Shown here in pieces: positions 33,898 through 44,451 of a DNA stretch of 64,000 nt (the first letter of the stretch is position 1; each line of letters opens with the position of its first letter). The DNA is from Marinovum sp048263515. Its GTDB lineage: Bacteria; Pseudomonadota; Alphaproteobacteria; Rhodobacterales; Rhodobacteraceae. Position numbers and translations under genes: made by a program. Location of the stretch: the NCBI RefSeq assembly GCF_048263515.1, contig NZ_JBLXEC010000015.1, positions 42,784 through 106,783 on the forward strand. Reading direction: 5' to 3'. The notes below the pieces were generated by a model. It was not told the origin of the DNA and ran no database searches. It saw nothing but the letters and a program-made list of their open reading frames with translations.

Positions 33898-34023
33898 TCT
33901 GGCTCCTTGCGCGGATCGCGCGGATTAATTTGATAACTGATTTCCCCGGGGTTATGCTCAAGCCGTAACGGAACAGCAAGAATTCCGTGCCATCCCGGCC
34001 AAAATCAGGCGGAGCAGAGCCTC

Positions 34024-34845
34024 ATGTTCGTACAACGACGCCCAAGGACGACGCTGGATTCCGTCGTGACGACGATGGAGCTCGTCTACCACGGCGCGGT
34101 ACGCCATGTGCGCAAGACCCACGGCAATGCCTTCATGTCGATCTTCATGAACGTGCTGCAGACCATCATCATGGTGATGGTCTTCTACGTGATGTTCACC
34201 GTCCTCGGCCTGCGCGGGCTCAAGCTGCGCGGCGATTTCCTGATCTACATCATGACCGGCATCTTCCTCTACATGACGCATATCAAGACGATGAGCGCCG
34301 TGGTGGGGGCCGAGGGGCCGACCGCGCCGATGATGCAGCATGCGCCGATGAACACCATCATCTCGATCCTGTCGGGCATGCTGGCGGCGCTCTACATCCA
34401 GGTGCTCTCGGTGCTGATCGTGCTGTTTATCTATGACGTGGGTTTTGTCGATGTCGACATTCACGATCCGATCGGCTGCATGGGGATGCTGCTGCTGGCC
34501 TGGTTCACCGGTGCCGCCGTGGGCATGGTCTTTCTGGCGCTCAAGCCGTGGTTTCCCTCGGCGATCAGCATCATCTCGTCGATCTACCAGCGCGCCAACA
34601 TGATTGCCTCGGGCAAGATGTTCGTGGCCAATACGCTGCCCAGCTACATGCTGACGATGTTCGACTGGAACCCGCTGTTTCATGCCATCGACCAGTCGCG
34701 CGGCTATGCCTTCGTCAATTACTTTCCGCGCAATTCCAACCTCGAATATCCGATCTGGCTGGGGATCGGGCTGATCACCATCGGGCTGATGGGCGAGTTC
34801 TACACCCGCCGCCATGCCTCGGCCAGTTGGTCGGCGCGGGGCTAG
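34024..34845 (+). CDS. ABC-2 type polysaccharide export permease (KpsM/Wzm-like)
   Basis: 273 residues with about six membrane helices (NVLQTIIMVMVFYVMFTVLG, FLIYIMTGIFLYM, LAALYIQVLSVLIVLFIY, GMLLLAWFTGAAVGMVFLAL and a C-terminal pair). Sequence style matches permeases that export capsular or O-antigen polysaccharide. No ATP-binding partner (KpsT/Wzt) is adjacent, so it is unaccompanied here. It is divergent from cysQ, sharing a 126-bp promoter region with the glycan operon; it may export that product. Confidence 0.82.
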   Translation: MFVQRRPRTTLDSVVTTMELVYHGAVRHVRKTHGNAFMSIFMNVLQTIIMVMVFYVMFTVLGLRGLKLRGDFLIYIMTGIFLYMTHIKTMSAVVGAEGPTAPMMQHAPMNTIISILSGMLAALYIQVLSVLIVLFIYDVGFVDVDIHDPIGCMGMLLLAWFTGAAVGMVFLALKPWFPSAISIISSIYQRANMIASGKMFVANTLPSYMLTMFDWNPLFHAIDQSRGYAFVNYFPRNSNLEYPIWLGIGLITIGLMGEFYTRRHASASWSARG

Positions 34846-34874
34846 GTCGCGGCTTCTGCCGGGACCCAAGCCTT

Positions 34875-35642
34875 CTAAAGCAATCCTTCGGAACGAAAGC
34901 TCAGCTCGCGGCTCTTGCCGATGATGATGTGGTCATGCAGCACCAGCCCAAGGGCCCGGGCGGCGGTTTCGACCTGCGCGGTCATGTCGATATCCTCGCG
35001 GCTGGGTGTCGGATCGCCCGAGGGGTGGTTGTGCACCAGGATCAGCGCCGAGGCATTGATCTCGAGCGCGCGTTTGACCACCTCGCGCGGGTAGACCGGC
35101 ACGTGATCGACCGTGCCGCGGCCCTGCGCCTCGTCGGCGATCAGGGTATTCTTGCGGTCGAGGTAGAGCACGCGAAACTCCTCGGTCTCGCGATGCGCCA
35201 TGGCGGTATGGCAATAGGCGATCAGCTGCTCCCAGCTGGACACCACCGGCCGCGCGATCACCCGGCTGCGCGCCAGCCGCTGCGCCGCGGCCTCGATCAG
35301 CTTGAGCTCGCAGATCACCGCCTCGCCCACGCCCCTGACCTCGGCCAGCCGCGCCACAGGGGCCGAGATCACCCGGTTGAAATCGCCGAACTGCGCCAGC
35401 AGTAGATGCGCCAGCGGCTTGACGTCCTGCCGCGGAATGGCGCGAAACAGCACCAGCTCGAGCATCTCGTAATCCGGCAGCGCCTCGGCCCCGCCGGACA
35501 GGAACCGCGTCCGCAGCCGCTTGCGATGATCGCGGATGTAGGACGGCAGCCGGGTGCCCGGGGCCAGCGGCTCGGGGGCGGCGGCCTCGTCACCGCCAAA
35601 CAGCGGCAGCGGCGCCTCGGCAAGGGATCGGTTTCGCTCCAT
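34875..35642 (-). CDS. radC: RadC family JAB/MPN domain protein
   Basis: 255 residues: N-terminal helix-hairpin-helix-like part (LAEVRGVGEAVICELKLIEA) and a C-terminal JAMM metallohydrolase domain with HNHPSGDPTPSREDI giving the H-x-H...D zinc set. Despite its name a direct DNA-repair role is doubtful. Single gene, divergent from the DUF305 gene. Confidence 0.92.
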   Translation of the reverse strand: MERNRSLAEAPLPLFGGDEAAAPEPLAPGTRLPSYIRDHRKRLRTRFLSGGAEALPDYEMLELVLFRAIPRQDVKPLAHLLLAQFGDFNRVISAPVARLAEVRGVGEAVICELKLIEAAAQRLARSRVIARPVVSSWEQLIAYCHTAMAHRETEEFRVLYLDRKNTLIADEAQGRGTVDHVPVYPREVVKRALEINASALILVHNHPSGDPTPSREDIDMTAQVETAARALGLVLHDHIIIGKSRELSFRSEGLL

Positions 35643-35772
35643 CCCGTCAGCATTCCGCGCCCGGGGTAAACGCCGGGTTAACGCCGCCCGGGAACAAAAT
35701 GCACTGTTCCGGGAACCTTCCAGCGCGGGAAGCGCGTTGACCCTGCGTCGTCTGCTGTTCAGGAGGTCTCAC

Positions 35773-36627
35773 ATGTCATACGGGCGCTTTTTCGCGATGA
35801 TTGCCACATCCACCGTGGTGATGTTCGGATTGATGTATCTCAACACCTACCTCTGGCCGCATGCGACCTTCAGCGAGACACGCGCTTACATGGCCCTGCT
35901 GATGGGTGCCGCCATGGCGGTGATCATGCTGGGGTTCATGCTGTCGACGTATGACAACAAGGCGGTCAATGCCGCGATCTTTGCCGGCAGCATCGCGGTC
36001 TTTGCCGGCATGCTCTACCTGGTGCGCAGCCAGGTCACCGTCGGCGACGTCAGCTACATGCGGGCGATGATCCCGCACCATTCGATCGCCATCATGACCT
36101 CGAGCCGCGCCAATATCTCCGACCCGCGGGTGCGCAAGCTGGCGGACGAGATCATCGCGGCGCAGAACAAGGAGATCGCCGAGATGAAATACCTGATCGC
36201 CGATCTCGAGGGCGAGAACACCGGTGAACCGCTCCCCGCCCGCGCGCCCGAGGAACCGGCGCCAGTGGCCAGCGTCGAAGAGGCGCTTGCCGAGGTTGAC
36301 CTGCCCTCGCTCGACGCCGAGGCGCTGACCGAGGAAGAGGTCGCCACGGTCTTGGGCGACGACAGCCCCTGTCGCTTCCTGCGCACGATCGAAAGCCCGG
36401 CGGTGCTGGCGGTCTCGGCCGGTGGTCAGGCAGCGGTGATGAAGCTCAACGGCAAGCTGATCGAGCTCAGCGCCGATGGCACCAACGGCTTTACCGCCGA
36501 CGGCGTGGCAATGCGGGTGCGGCCCGCCGAGGGCGCGCCCGAAGACGCCGCCGACCTGATCTTCGATCTCGAGAAGGGCCACACCGTCGGCTATCGCGGC
36601 ATCTATCGCTGCGGAGGTGCAGGATGA
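35773..36627 (+). CDS. DUF305 domain membrane protein
   Basis: 284 residues; perfect AGGAGG ribosome site at 35761 before ATG 35773. Three hydrophobic segments in the first 85 residues are followed by a short DUF305 core (YMRAMIPHHSIAIMTSSRA ... RVRKLADEIIAAQNKEIAEM) with the conserved His-His. Then comes an acidic Pro/Glu linker and a C-terminal domain of about 100 residues (CRFLRTIESPAVLAVSA...) with two cysteines. DUF305 proteins often go with copper handling. Overlaps the glutaredoxin-like gene by ATGA, so the two act together. Confidence 0.82.
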   Translation: MSYGRFFAMIATSTVVMFGLMYLNTYLWPHATFSETRAYMALLMGAAMAVIMLGFMLSTYDNKAVNAAIFAGSIAVFAGMLYLVRSQVTVGDVSYMRAMIPHHSIAIMTSSRANISDPRVRKLADEIIAAQNKEIAEMKYLIADLEGENTGEPLPARAPEEPAPVASVEEALAEVDLPSLDAEALTEEEVATVLGDDSPCRFLRTIESPAVLAVSAGGQAAVMKLNGKLIELSADGTNGFTADGVAMRVRPAEGAPEDAADLIFDLEKGHTVGYRGIYRCGGAG

Positions 36628-37385
36628 TCGACGGCGCCGACGAAAGAACCGCGCATCTCTTCCGCATGGTGACCGATGCGCACACATGTCCCTACGGTCT
36701 CAAGGCCAAGGACTTGCTGGAGCGTCAGGGCTATGACCTGATCGACCACCCGCTGACCTCCCGCGAGGAGACTGACAAATTCATGCGCACCCACGGGGTC
36801 GAGACGACGCCGCAGGTCTACATCGGCGACCAGCGCATCGGCGGCTACGAGGACTTGCTGGCGCATTTCGGCCACGAGGTGCCCGACGAAGACACCACGA
36901 GCTATCAGCCGGTGATCGCGATCTTCGCGGTGGCGGCGCTGATGGCCCTGGGGCTGAGCTGGGCGGTCTACGAGACGCTCTTCACCCTGCGCGCCTTCGA
37001 ATGGTTCGTCAGCATCTCGATGTGTTTCCTCGCAGTGCAGAAACTGCAGGACATCGAAAGCTTCTCGACCATGTTCCTGAACTACGACCTCTTGGCGCAG
37101 CGCTGGGTGCGTTATGGCTATGTCTATCCCTTCGGCGAGGCCCTGGCCGGCATCCTGATGGTGGCCGGCGCGCTGGTCTGGGTCTCGGCGCCGGTTGCGC
37201 TGGTGATCGGCACCATCGGCGCGGTCTCGGTGTTCAAGGCGGTCTACATCGACAAGCGCGAGCTGAAATGCGCCTGCGTCGGCGGATCGTCGAACGTGCC
37301 CTTGGGCTTTGTCTCGCTGACCGAGAACCTGATGATGATCTTCATGGGCCTCTGGATGCCGCTAAGAGCAACAGGCATCATCTGA
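36624..37385 (+). CDS. glutaredoxin-MauE-like membrane fusion protein
   Basis: 253 residues. N-terminal glutaredoxin domain (about 1-85) with a single-cysteine CPYG site plus TTPQVYIGDQRIGGYEDL. C-terminal part (about 95-250) has four hydrophobic helices similar to MauE/DoxX-type thiol membrane proteins (the YPFGEALAGILMVAGAL stretch and a CAC motif in LKCACVGGSSNVPLGF). Likely passes reducing equivalents across or along the membrane. Translation-coupled to the DUF305 gene. Confidence 0.8.
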   Translation: MIDGADERTAHLFRMVTDAHTCPYGLKAKDLLERQGYDLIDHPLTSREETDKFMRTHGVETTPQVYIGDQRIGGYEDLLAHFGHEVPDEDTTSYQPVIAIFAVAALMALGLSWAVYETLFTLRAFEWFVSISMCFLAVQKLQDIESFSTMFLNYDLLAQRWVRYGYVYPFGEALAGILMVAGALVWVSAPVALVIGTIGAVSVFKAVYIDKRELKCACVGGSSNVPLGFVSLTENLMMIFMGLWMPLRATGII

Positions 37386-37397
37386 CCCGCCCCCCTC

Positions 37398-37449
37398 GTT
37401 CTTCTCTTTCCAAATACCGCTGGGGGGGCCGGGGGGCCAAGCCCCCCGT
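37398..37449. repeat. TTCTTCTCTTTCCAAATACC element with GC palindrome
   Basis: A TTCTTCTCTTTCC core followed by CGGGGGGCCAAGCCCCCCG (37431-37449, a 7-bp stem). The core is the reverse complement of the motif in the tandem repeat at 14.5 kb. From memory, similar elements are common at gene ends in Rhodobacterales and may act as terminators. Confidence 0.6.
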
Positions 37450-37503
37450 GCGCACCGCCAGCCCTAGGCATGTCGCCGATCTTAGAAAAGCCCCGTTCAA
37501 ACC

Positions 37504-37529
37504 AAAAAAGGCCGGGGTCTCCCCCGGCC
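37504..37529 (-). terminator. intrinsic terminator of dnaK-dnaJ
   Basis: Minus strand GGCCGGGG / CCCCGGCC arms with a 4-nt loop followed by six T, 24 bp after the dnaJ stop. Confidence 0.88.
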
Positions 37530-37553
37530 TCTCGACACGCCAATCTCTCGCGA

Positions 37554-38711
37554 TCAGCCCTTCATCGAATCCCAGAACCCCTTGACCGACGAGAAGAAGC
37601 TTTTGCTCTCGGGGTTGTTGTCCTCGCTCAGCTGCTCGAACTCTCGCAGGAGGTCCTTCTGTCGCGAGGTCAGGTTGACCGGGGTTTCCACCGCCAGTTC
37701 GATGAACATGTCGCCGGTGCCGGCACCGCGCAGGGCGGGCATGCCCTTGCCGCGCAGGCGCATCTGGCGGCCCGACTGGCTGCCCGCGGGGATCTTCACG
37801 CGGCTGCGACCACCATCGATCGTCGGCACCTCGATGTCACCGCCAAGCGCGGCTGCGGACATCGACACCGGCACCCGGCAATGCAGGTCGGTGCCGTCGC
37901 GCTCGAAGATCTTGTGCGCCGTCACCTCGATGAAGATGTAGAGATCGCCCGGAGGGCCGCCGCGCATCCCGGCCTCGCCCTCACCGGCCAGACGGATGCG
38001 GGTCCCGGTTTCCACCCCCTTGGGGATGTTGACCGACAGCGCGCGTTCCTTCTCGACCCGGCCAGCGCCGTGGCAGGTCTTGCAGGGGTTCTTGATCGTC
38101 TGGCCAAGGCCCGAACAGGTCGGACAGGTGCGTTCGACGGTAAAGAAGCCCTGCTGCGCCCGGACCTTGCCCATGCCGGAACAGGTCGGACAGGTGGTGG
38201 GCTCGGCCCCGCCTTCGGCGCCCGACCCGTTGCACGACCCGCAGGCCACCGAAGTGGGCACGTTGATCGTCTTCTGCAGCCCGGAATAGGCGTCTTCCAG
38301 CGTCACCCGCAGATTGTACCGCAGGTCGGCGCCGCGCGCCGCGCGCTGGCGTCCGCCACCGCGTTGGCCGCCCATGAAATCGCCGAAGAGATCGTCGAAG
38401 ACATCCGAGAAGGCCGAGGCGAAATCGCCCTGCTGGCCGGGATGGAAGCCGCCGCCGGGACGCCCGCCGCCACCGCCCATGCCACCCTCAAAAGCGGCGT
38501 GGCCGTAGCGGTCATAGGCCGCCTTCTTGTCGGCGTCCTTCAGGATCTCGTAGGCCTCGTTGGCCTCCTTGAACTGCGCTTCCGCCTCCGGGTTGTCGGC
38601 ATTGCGGTCAGGGTGCAGTTCCTTGGCCTTCTTGCGATAGGCCTTCTTGATCTCGTCGGCGGAGGCGGTCCGGGCTATGCCCAGAACCTCGTAAAAGTCA
38701 CGTTTGGACAT
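37554..38711 (-). CDS. dnaJ: chaperone protein DnaJ
   Basis: 385-residue type I Hsp40. J domain with HPD at about residues 33-35, a G/F-rich linker (GGMGGGGGRPGGG), four zinc repeats (CGSCNGSG, CPTCSGMG, CPTCSGLG, CKTCHGAG) and the C-terminal substrate-binding domains. Works with DnaK upstream; 93 bp separate them, holding a GC-rich hairpin near 38742-38768 that may adjust the DnaK:DnaJ ratio. Confidence 0.97.
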   Translation of the reverse strand: MSKRDFYEVLGIARTASADEIKKAYRKKAKELHPDRNADNPEAEAQFKEANEAYEILKDADKKAAYDRYGHAAFEGGMGGGGGRPGGGFHPGQQGDFASAFSDVFDDLFGDFMGGQRGGGRQRAARGADLRYNLRVTLEDAYSGLQKTINVPTSVACGSCNGSGAEGGAEPTTCPTCSGMGKVRAQQGFFTVERTCPTCSGLGQTIKNPCKTCHGAGRVEKERALSVNIPKGVETGTRIRLAGEGEAGMRGGPPGDLYIFIEVTAHKIFERDGTDLHCRVPVSMSAAALGGDIEVPTIDGGRSRVKIPAGSQSGRQMRLRGKGMPALRGAGTGDMFIELAVETPVNLTSRQKDLLREFEQLSEDNNPESKSFFSSVKGFWDSMKG

Positions 38712-38804
38712 CAGTCCGTCCTCCTATTCGCGGAACATGCGAGGGCCGGCCCGTCGTCCGGACCGGCCCCCGCAGTGGTTCCATCGCGCTGTCGTCACCG
38801 ACGA

Positions 38805-40721
<1,917 letters not shown>

Positions 40722-40835
40722 TGTTTCGATCCCTCTTAATCTTCAAGGCGATGACACGAGGCGGAACCCATATGCGGCATCCCGACCCCGAATGATTGGC
40801 GGTGAGCCTTGCGGCCCGTTCCGCGCTTCGGCGTG

Positions 40836-40865
40836 TATATAAGGACCGGGTTTCTATGCTGCAAG
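40836..40865 (-). promoter_or_regulatory. RpoH (sigma-32) promoter of dnaK
   Basis: Minus strand CTTG (40865-40862), an 18-bp spacer, then CTTATATA (40843-40836). This fits the alphaproteobacterial sigma-32 consensus (CTTG, about 17-18 bp, CYTAT). Predicted transcript leader is about 105 nt. Confidence 0.72.
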
Positions 40866-40931
40866 CGGTGTGGGGCGCGGTATCGTGCAAATGCGTGAGG
40901 ATTTCTTGAGGACAGTGGGAAAGGGGCGGCG

Positions 40932-41534
40932 ATGACGGCGGTCGATCTGCGGGGGGTGAGGATTTTCCCGGGCTATCTCGATCATGGCCAACAGGTTGAA
41001 ATGCTTGAGGCCCTGCGCGAGGTGGTGCGCCAGGCGCCGTTCTATCATCCGGTGACGCCGGGCGGGCGGCAGATGTCTGTGCGGATGACCGCCGCCGGCC
41101 AATTCGGCTGGGTGACCGACCGGACCGGCTATCGCTACGAGCCGCGCCACCCCGAGGGCATGGCCTGGCCGGCGATTCCCGAAGCGGTGCTGGCGGTCTG
41201 GCGCGACGTAGCGCCGGAAGCGCGTTTGCTGGAGAGCTGTCTGGTGAACTACTACGGCGAGGGTGCCCGGATGGGCCTGCACCAGGACCGCGACGAGGCA
41301 GATTTCTCGCAGCCGGTGGTGTCGATCTCGCTGGGCGACGAAGGGCTGTTCCGGGTGGGCAACGTCGAGCGCGGCGGCAAGACGCAATCGGTCTGGCTGC
41401 GGTCGGGCGATGTGCTGGTGATCGGCGGTGCGGCGCGACTGGTGCATCACGGCGTGGACCGAATCAAGTTCGGGACCTCGCCGTTGCTCAAGGACGGCGG
41501 ACGGATCAATCTGACCTTGCGGGTGGTGACGTGA
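40932..41534 (+). CDS. alkB: DNA oxidative demethylase AlkB
   Basis: 200-residue Fe(II)/2-oxoglutarate dioxygenase that repairs 1-meA and 3-meC. Fe ligands at about His117, Asp119 (GLHQDRDE) and His173 (RLVHHGVDR); 2-OG-binding arginine motif GGRINLTLRV at the C-terminus. Single gene divergent from dnaK; no ada nearby. Two copies of the structured repeat (subfamily 2) follow. Confidence 0.95.
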   Translation: MTAVDLRGVRIFPGYLDHGQQVEMLEALREVVRQAPFYHPVTPGGRQMSVRMTAAGQFGWVTDRTGYRYEPRHPEGMAWPAIPEAVLAVWRDVAPEARLLESCLVNYYGEGARMGLHQDRDEADFSQPVVSISLGDEGLFRVGNVERGGKTQSVWLRSGDVLVIGGAARLVHHGVDRIKFGTSPLLKDGGRINLTLRVVT

Positions 41535-41589
41535 TTGGGGGCGGCAATGCCCATCTTACACTTCAGGGCGACCTGTCGACTATTTCTCC

Positions 41590-41755
41590 GGCGCGGAATC
41601 AAGGCCAAAGGCCGCCGCGCCATCGCCGACCCGCCCCCCGGGGCGGCGATTTGGCTGACGTATGCGCGTTGCTCTGAGCATCTTCGGACTTGGCAGCCAT
41701 AAAGCGTTGCAGAACACACGTTGGAACGCCACCCCGCGGGTCGGCGATGGCGCGG
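41590..41755 (+). repeat. convergent-junction repeat, copy 4 (subfamily 2)
   Basis: Begins GGCGCGGAATCAAGGCC instead of GCGCGTTAAC. Arms are CGCCATCGCCGACCCGC and GCGGGTCGGCGATGGCG, a perfect 17-bp match. The middle keeps GGCGATTTGGCTGACG and GGCAGCCATAAAGCG as in the other copies. Confidence 0.88.
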
Positions 41756-41854
41756 GTTGTTCTTCGAAGGTGTAGAGGGAGGCGACTGGCGACGCGTTTC
41801 GGTGGGCGGGATTGCCCTCCCTGCGCGTCTGGGCACCCGGTCAACATCTTCCCC

Positions 41855-42047
41855 GGCGCGGAATCAAGGCCGTGAGGCCGCTGCGCCATCGTCATGCCGA
41901 ATGCATGCCTCCGGCATGACCCGCCCCCCGGGGCGGCGATTTGGCTGACGTGCGCGCGTTGCTCTGAGCATCTTCGGACTTGGCAGCCATAAAGCGCTGC
42001 CGAATACCCCTCGGATCGCCACCCCACGGGTCGGCGATGGCGCGGCT
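41855..42047 (+). repeat. convergent-junction repeat, copy 5 (subfamily 2, long form)
   Basis: Like copy 4, but the 5' arm is split after CGCCATCG by the hairpin module (TCATGCCGAATGCATGCC...GGCATGA). The 25 or so bp before the start also resemble those before copy 4. It ends 36 bp beyond the rnr stop. Confidence 0.88.
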
Positions 42048-42083
42048 TGTGCTTCAAACGCGGAGGTGGGTTTTGCCCACCGC

Positions 42084-44351
42084 CTACCGCCGCTTGCGGC
42101 TGACCTTTGCAGCCTTCTTCTTCGACTTCACCAGCTTGCGCTTTGCCGGCCCGCCCTTGCCGCCCGTACGCCGCCCACGTGGCCCAGTGCCCTTGCCCTG
42201 CGGCGGTTTGGCGCCGTCGATCTCCAGAAGCTCCAGCGCGATCCCGCCGGTCACCGGCGCCGCCTCGGTCAGGCGCACGGTCACCCGCTGGCCGATGGTG
42301 ATGGTCAGCCCGGTGTCAGACCCCATCAGGGTCGCGCTCTCCTGATCGAAGTGGAAATACTCCCGCCCCAGGTTGCGCATCGGGATCAGCCCGTCGGCGC
42401 CGGTCTCGTCGAGCTTCACGAAGGCGCCGAAGCGCGCGATGCCGGAAATCCGGCCGGTGAACTCGTTGCCCACCCGTTCCGACAGATAGGCCGCGAGATA
42501 GCGATCGGTGGTGTCGCGCTCGGCGATCATCGAGCGGCGCTCGGTGTCCGAGATATGCGCGGCGGTCGGCTCCAGCTTGTCGATATCCTCGGGCGAGAGC
42601 CCGTCCTTGCCCCAGCCATGCGCCGAGATCAGGCCACGATGCACGATCAGGTCGGAATAGCGCCGGATCGGCGAGGTGAAATGCGCGTAATTCTGCAGCG
42701 CGAGACCGAAATGGCCAAAGTTCTTGGGGCTGTAATAAGCCTGGGTCATCGATCGCAGGGTGGCGATGTTGATCAGCTCGCTCTCCTCGGTGCTGGCGGC
42801 GTCATGCAGCAACCGGTTGAGATGCGCGGTCTTCAGCACCTGCCCCTTGGCCAGCGTCAGCCCCGCGGCAGCGGCGGTGTCGCGCAGGCTCTCGAGCTTG
42901 TCCTGCGGCGGCTCTTCATGGACGCGGAACAGCAGCGGTGCCTTCTTCGCAATCAGCGTCTCGGCGGCGGCGACATTGGCGAGGATCATGAACTCCTCGA
43001 TCAGCTTGTGCGCATCCAGCCGGTCGCGGAAGTTGACCGAAGTGACCTTGCCGTCCTCCGACAGCTCGATCCGCCGCTCCGGCAGGTCGAGGTCGAGCGG
43101 CTGGCGCGCCGCCCGCGCCTTGGTCAGCGCCTCGTAGGCGGCGTAAAGCGGACGGATCACGTCGTCCATCAGCGGCGCGACCTTGTCGTTCGGCGCGCCG
43201 TCCATGCCCTGCTGCACCTCCTGATAGTTCAGCGAGGCGGGCGAGCGCATCAGCCCGCGGACAAAGCGATGCGAGAGCTTCTCGCCCTGGGCGTCGATCT
43301 GCATGCGCACGGCGATACAGGCGCGCGGCACACCTTCGTGCAGCGAGCAGAGATCGCCCGAAAGCCGGTCCGGCAGCATCGGCACCACCCGGTCGGGAAA
43401 ATAGCTCGAGTTGCCGCGCTTGCGCGCCTCGCGGTCCAGCGCAGAGCCGGGGCGGACGTAATGCGCCACGTCGGCGATGGCGACCCAGATGACATGGCCG
43501 CTCTTGTTCTTCGGATCGTCGTCGGCATGGGCGTAGCAAGCGTCGTCGTGGTCGCGCGCATCGGCCGGGTCTATGGTGATCAGCGGCAGTTCGCGCAGGT
43601 CCTCGCGGCCCGACAGGCCCGCAGGCTTCATCGCATCGGCCTCGGCGATCACCTCGTCGGGGAAATCGTCGGGAATGCCGTGCTGGTGGATGGCAATGAG
43701 CGACACCGCGCGCGGCGCGGTCGGGTCGCCCAGCCGCTCGACGATGCGGGCGCGGGGCAGGCCCATGCGGCCCTTGGGCCCGGCCAGTTCCGCCTCGACC
43801 AGCTCACCGTCCTTGGCGCCATGCACGTCGGCGGCGGCGACCTGCCATTCCTTGTCGGCACCCTTGTCGACCGGCTTGATCCGACCGCCCTCGGTGCGCT
43901 TGGAAAACACGCCGAGAATCCGCCGCGGGTTGGTGCCGATGCGGCGAATGAGCCGCGCCTCGTAATTGTGGTCTTCCTCGTGCACCACCTGCAGGCGGGC
44001 GAGGATGCGGTCGCCTTCGCCCAGCGCCGGGTCAGAGGCGCGCGGCACCACCAGCACGATCGGTTCCACCCCTTCGCCGTGCCATTCTAGCGGCTTGGCA
44101 AAGAGATCGCCATCCGGCGTCGGTTCCTTGACCTGCAGCACCGACACCGGCGGCAGCCGGTCGGGGTCGCGATAGGTCTTCTTGCGCTTTTCCAGATGAC
44201 CTTCGCCCTCGAGCTCCTTGAGCAGGCGCTTGAGGTCGATCCGGGCAGCGCCCTTGATACCGAAGGCCTTGGCGATATCGCGTTTGGCGGTGAGGGTCGG
44301 GTTGGCGGCGATCCACTCGAGGATCTGGGCTTTGGTGGGCAATTGACTCAT
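42084..44351 (-). CDS. rnr: ribonuclease R
   Basis: 755-residue processive 3'-5' exoribonuclease that degrades structured RNA. N-terminal helix-turn-helix/cold-shock-like region, RNB catalytic domain with ITIDPADARDHDDACYA and RRYSDLIVHRGL, an S1 domain (FTGRISGIARFGAFVKLDE) and a Lys/Arg-rich tail (KRKLVKSKKKAAK). Single gene; stop lies next to the repeat cluster. Confidence 0.97.
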   Translation of the reverse strand: MSQLPTKAQILEWIAANPTLTAKRDIAKAFGIKGAARIDLKRLLKELEGEGHLEKRKKTYRDPDRLPPVSVLQVKEPTPDGDLFAKPLEWHGEGVEPIVLVVPRASDPALGEGDRILARLQVVHEEDHNYEARLIRRIGTNPRRILGVFSKRTEGGRIKPVDKGADKEWQVAAADVHGAKDGELVEAELAGPKGRMGLPRARIVERLGDPTAPRAVSLIAIHQHGIPDDFPDEVIAEADAMKPAGLSGREDLRELPLITIDPADARDHDDACYAHADDDPKNKSGHVIWVAIADVAHYVRPGSALDREARKRGNSSYFPDRVVPMLPDRLSGDLCSLHEGVPRACIAVRMQIDAQGEKLSHRFVRGLMRSPASLNYQEVQQGMDGAPNDKVAPLMDDVIRPLYAAYEALTKARAARQPLDLDLPERRIELSEDGKVTSVNFRDRLDAHKLIEEFMILANVAAAETLIAKKAPLLFRVHEEPPQDKLESLRDTAAAAGLTLAKGQVLKTAHLNRLLHDAASTEESELINIATLRSMTQAYYSPKNFGHFGLALQNYAHFTSPIRRYSDLIVHRGLISAHGWGKDGLSPEDIDKLEPTAAHISDTERRSMIAERDTTDRYLAAYLSERVGNEFTGRISGIARFGAFVKLDETGADGLIPMRNLGREYFHFDQESATLMGSDTGLTITIGQRVTVRLTEAAPVTGGIALELLEIDGAKPPQGKGTGPRGRRTGGKGGPAKRKLVKSKKKAAKVSRKRR

Positions 44352-44451
44352 GGCTCAGGCCTAGCACGGGGGCGCGGGGGCGTCACTTGCCAAACCGCGG
44401 GGCGGGGGCGCGTGCCGGACCGCGGCAATGGAAGAGGTGACTGTCTTGAGA

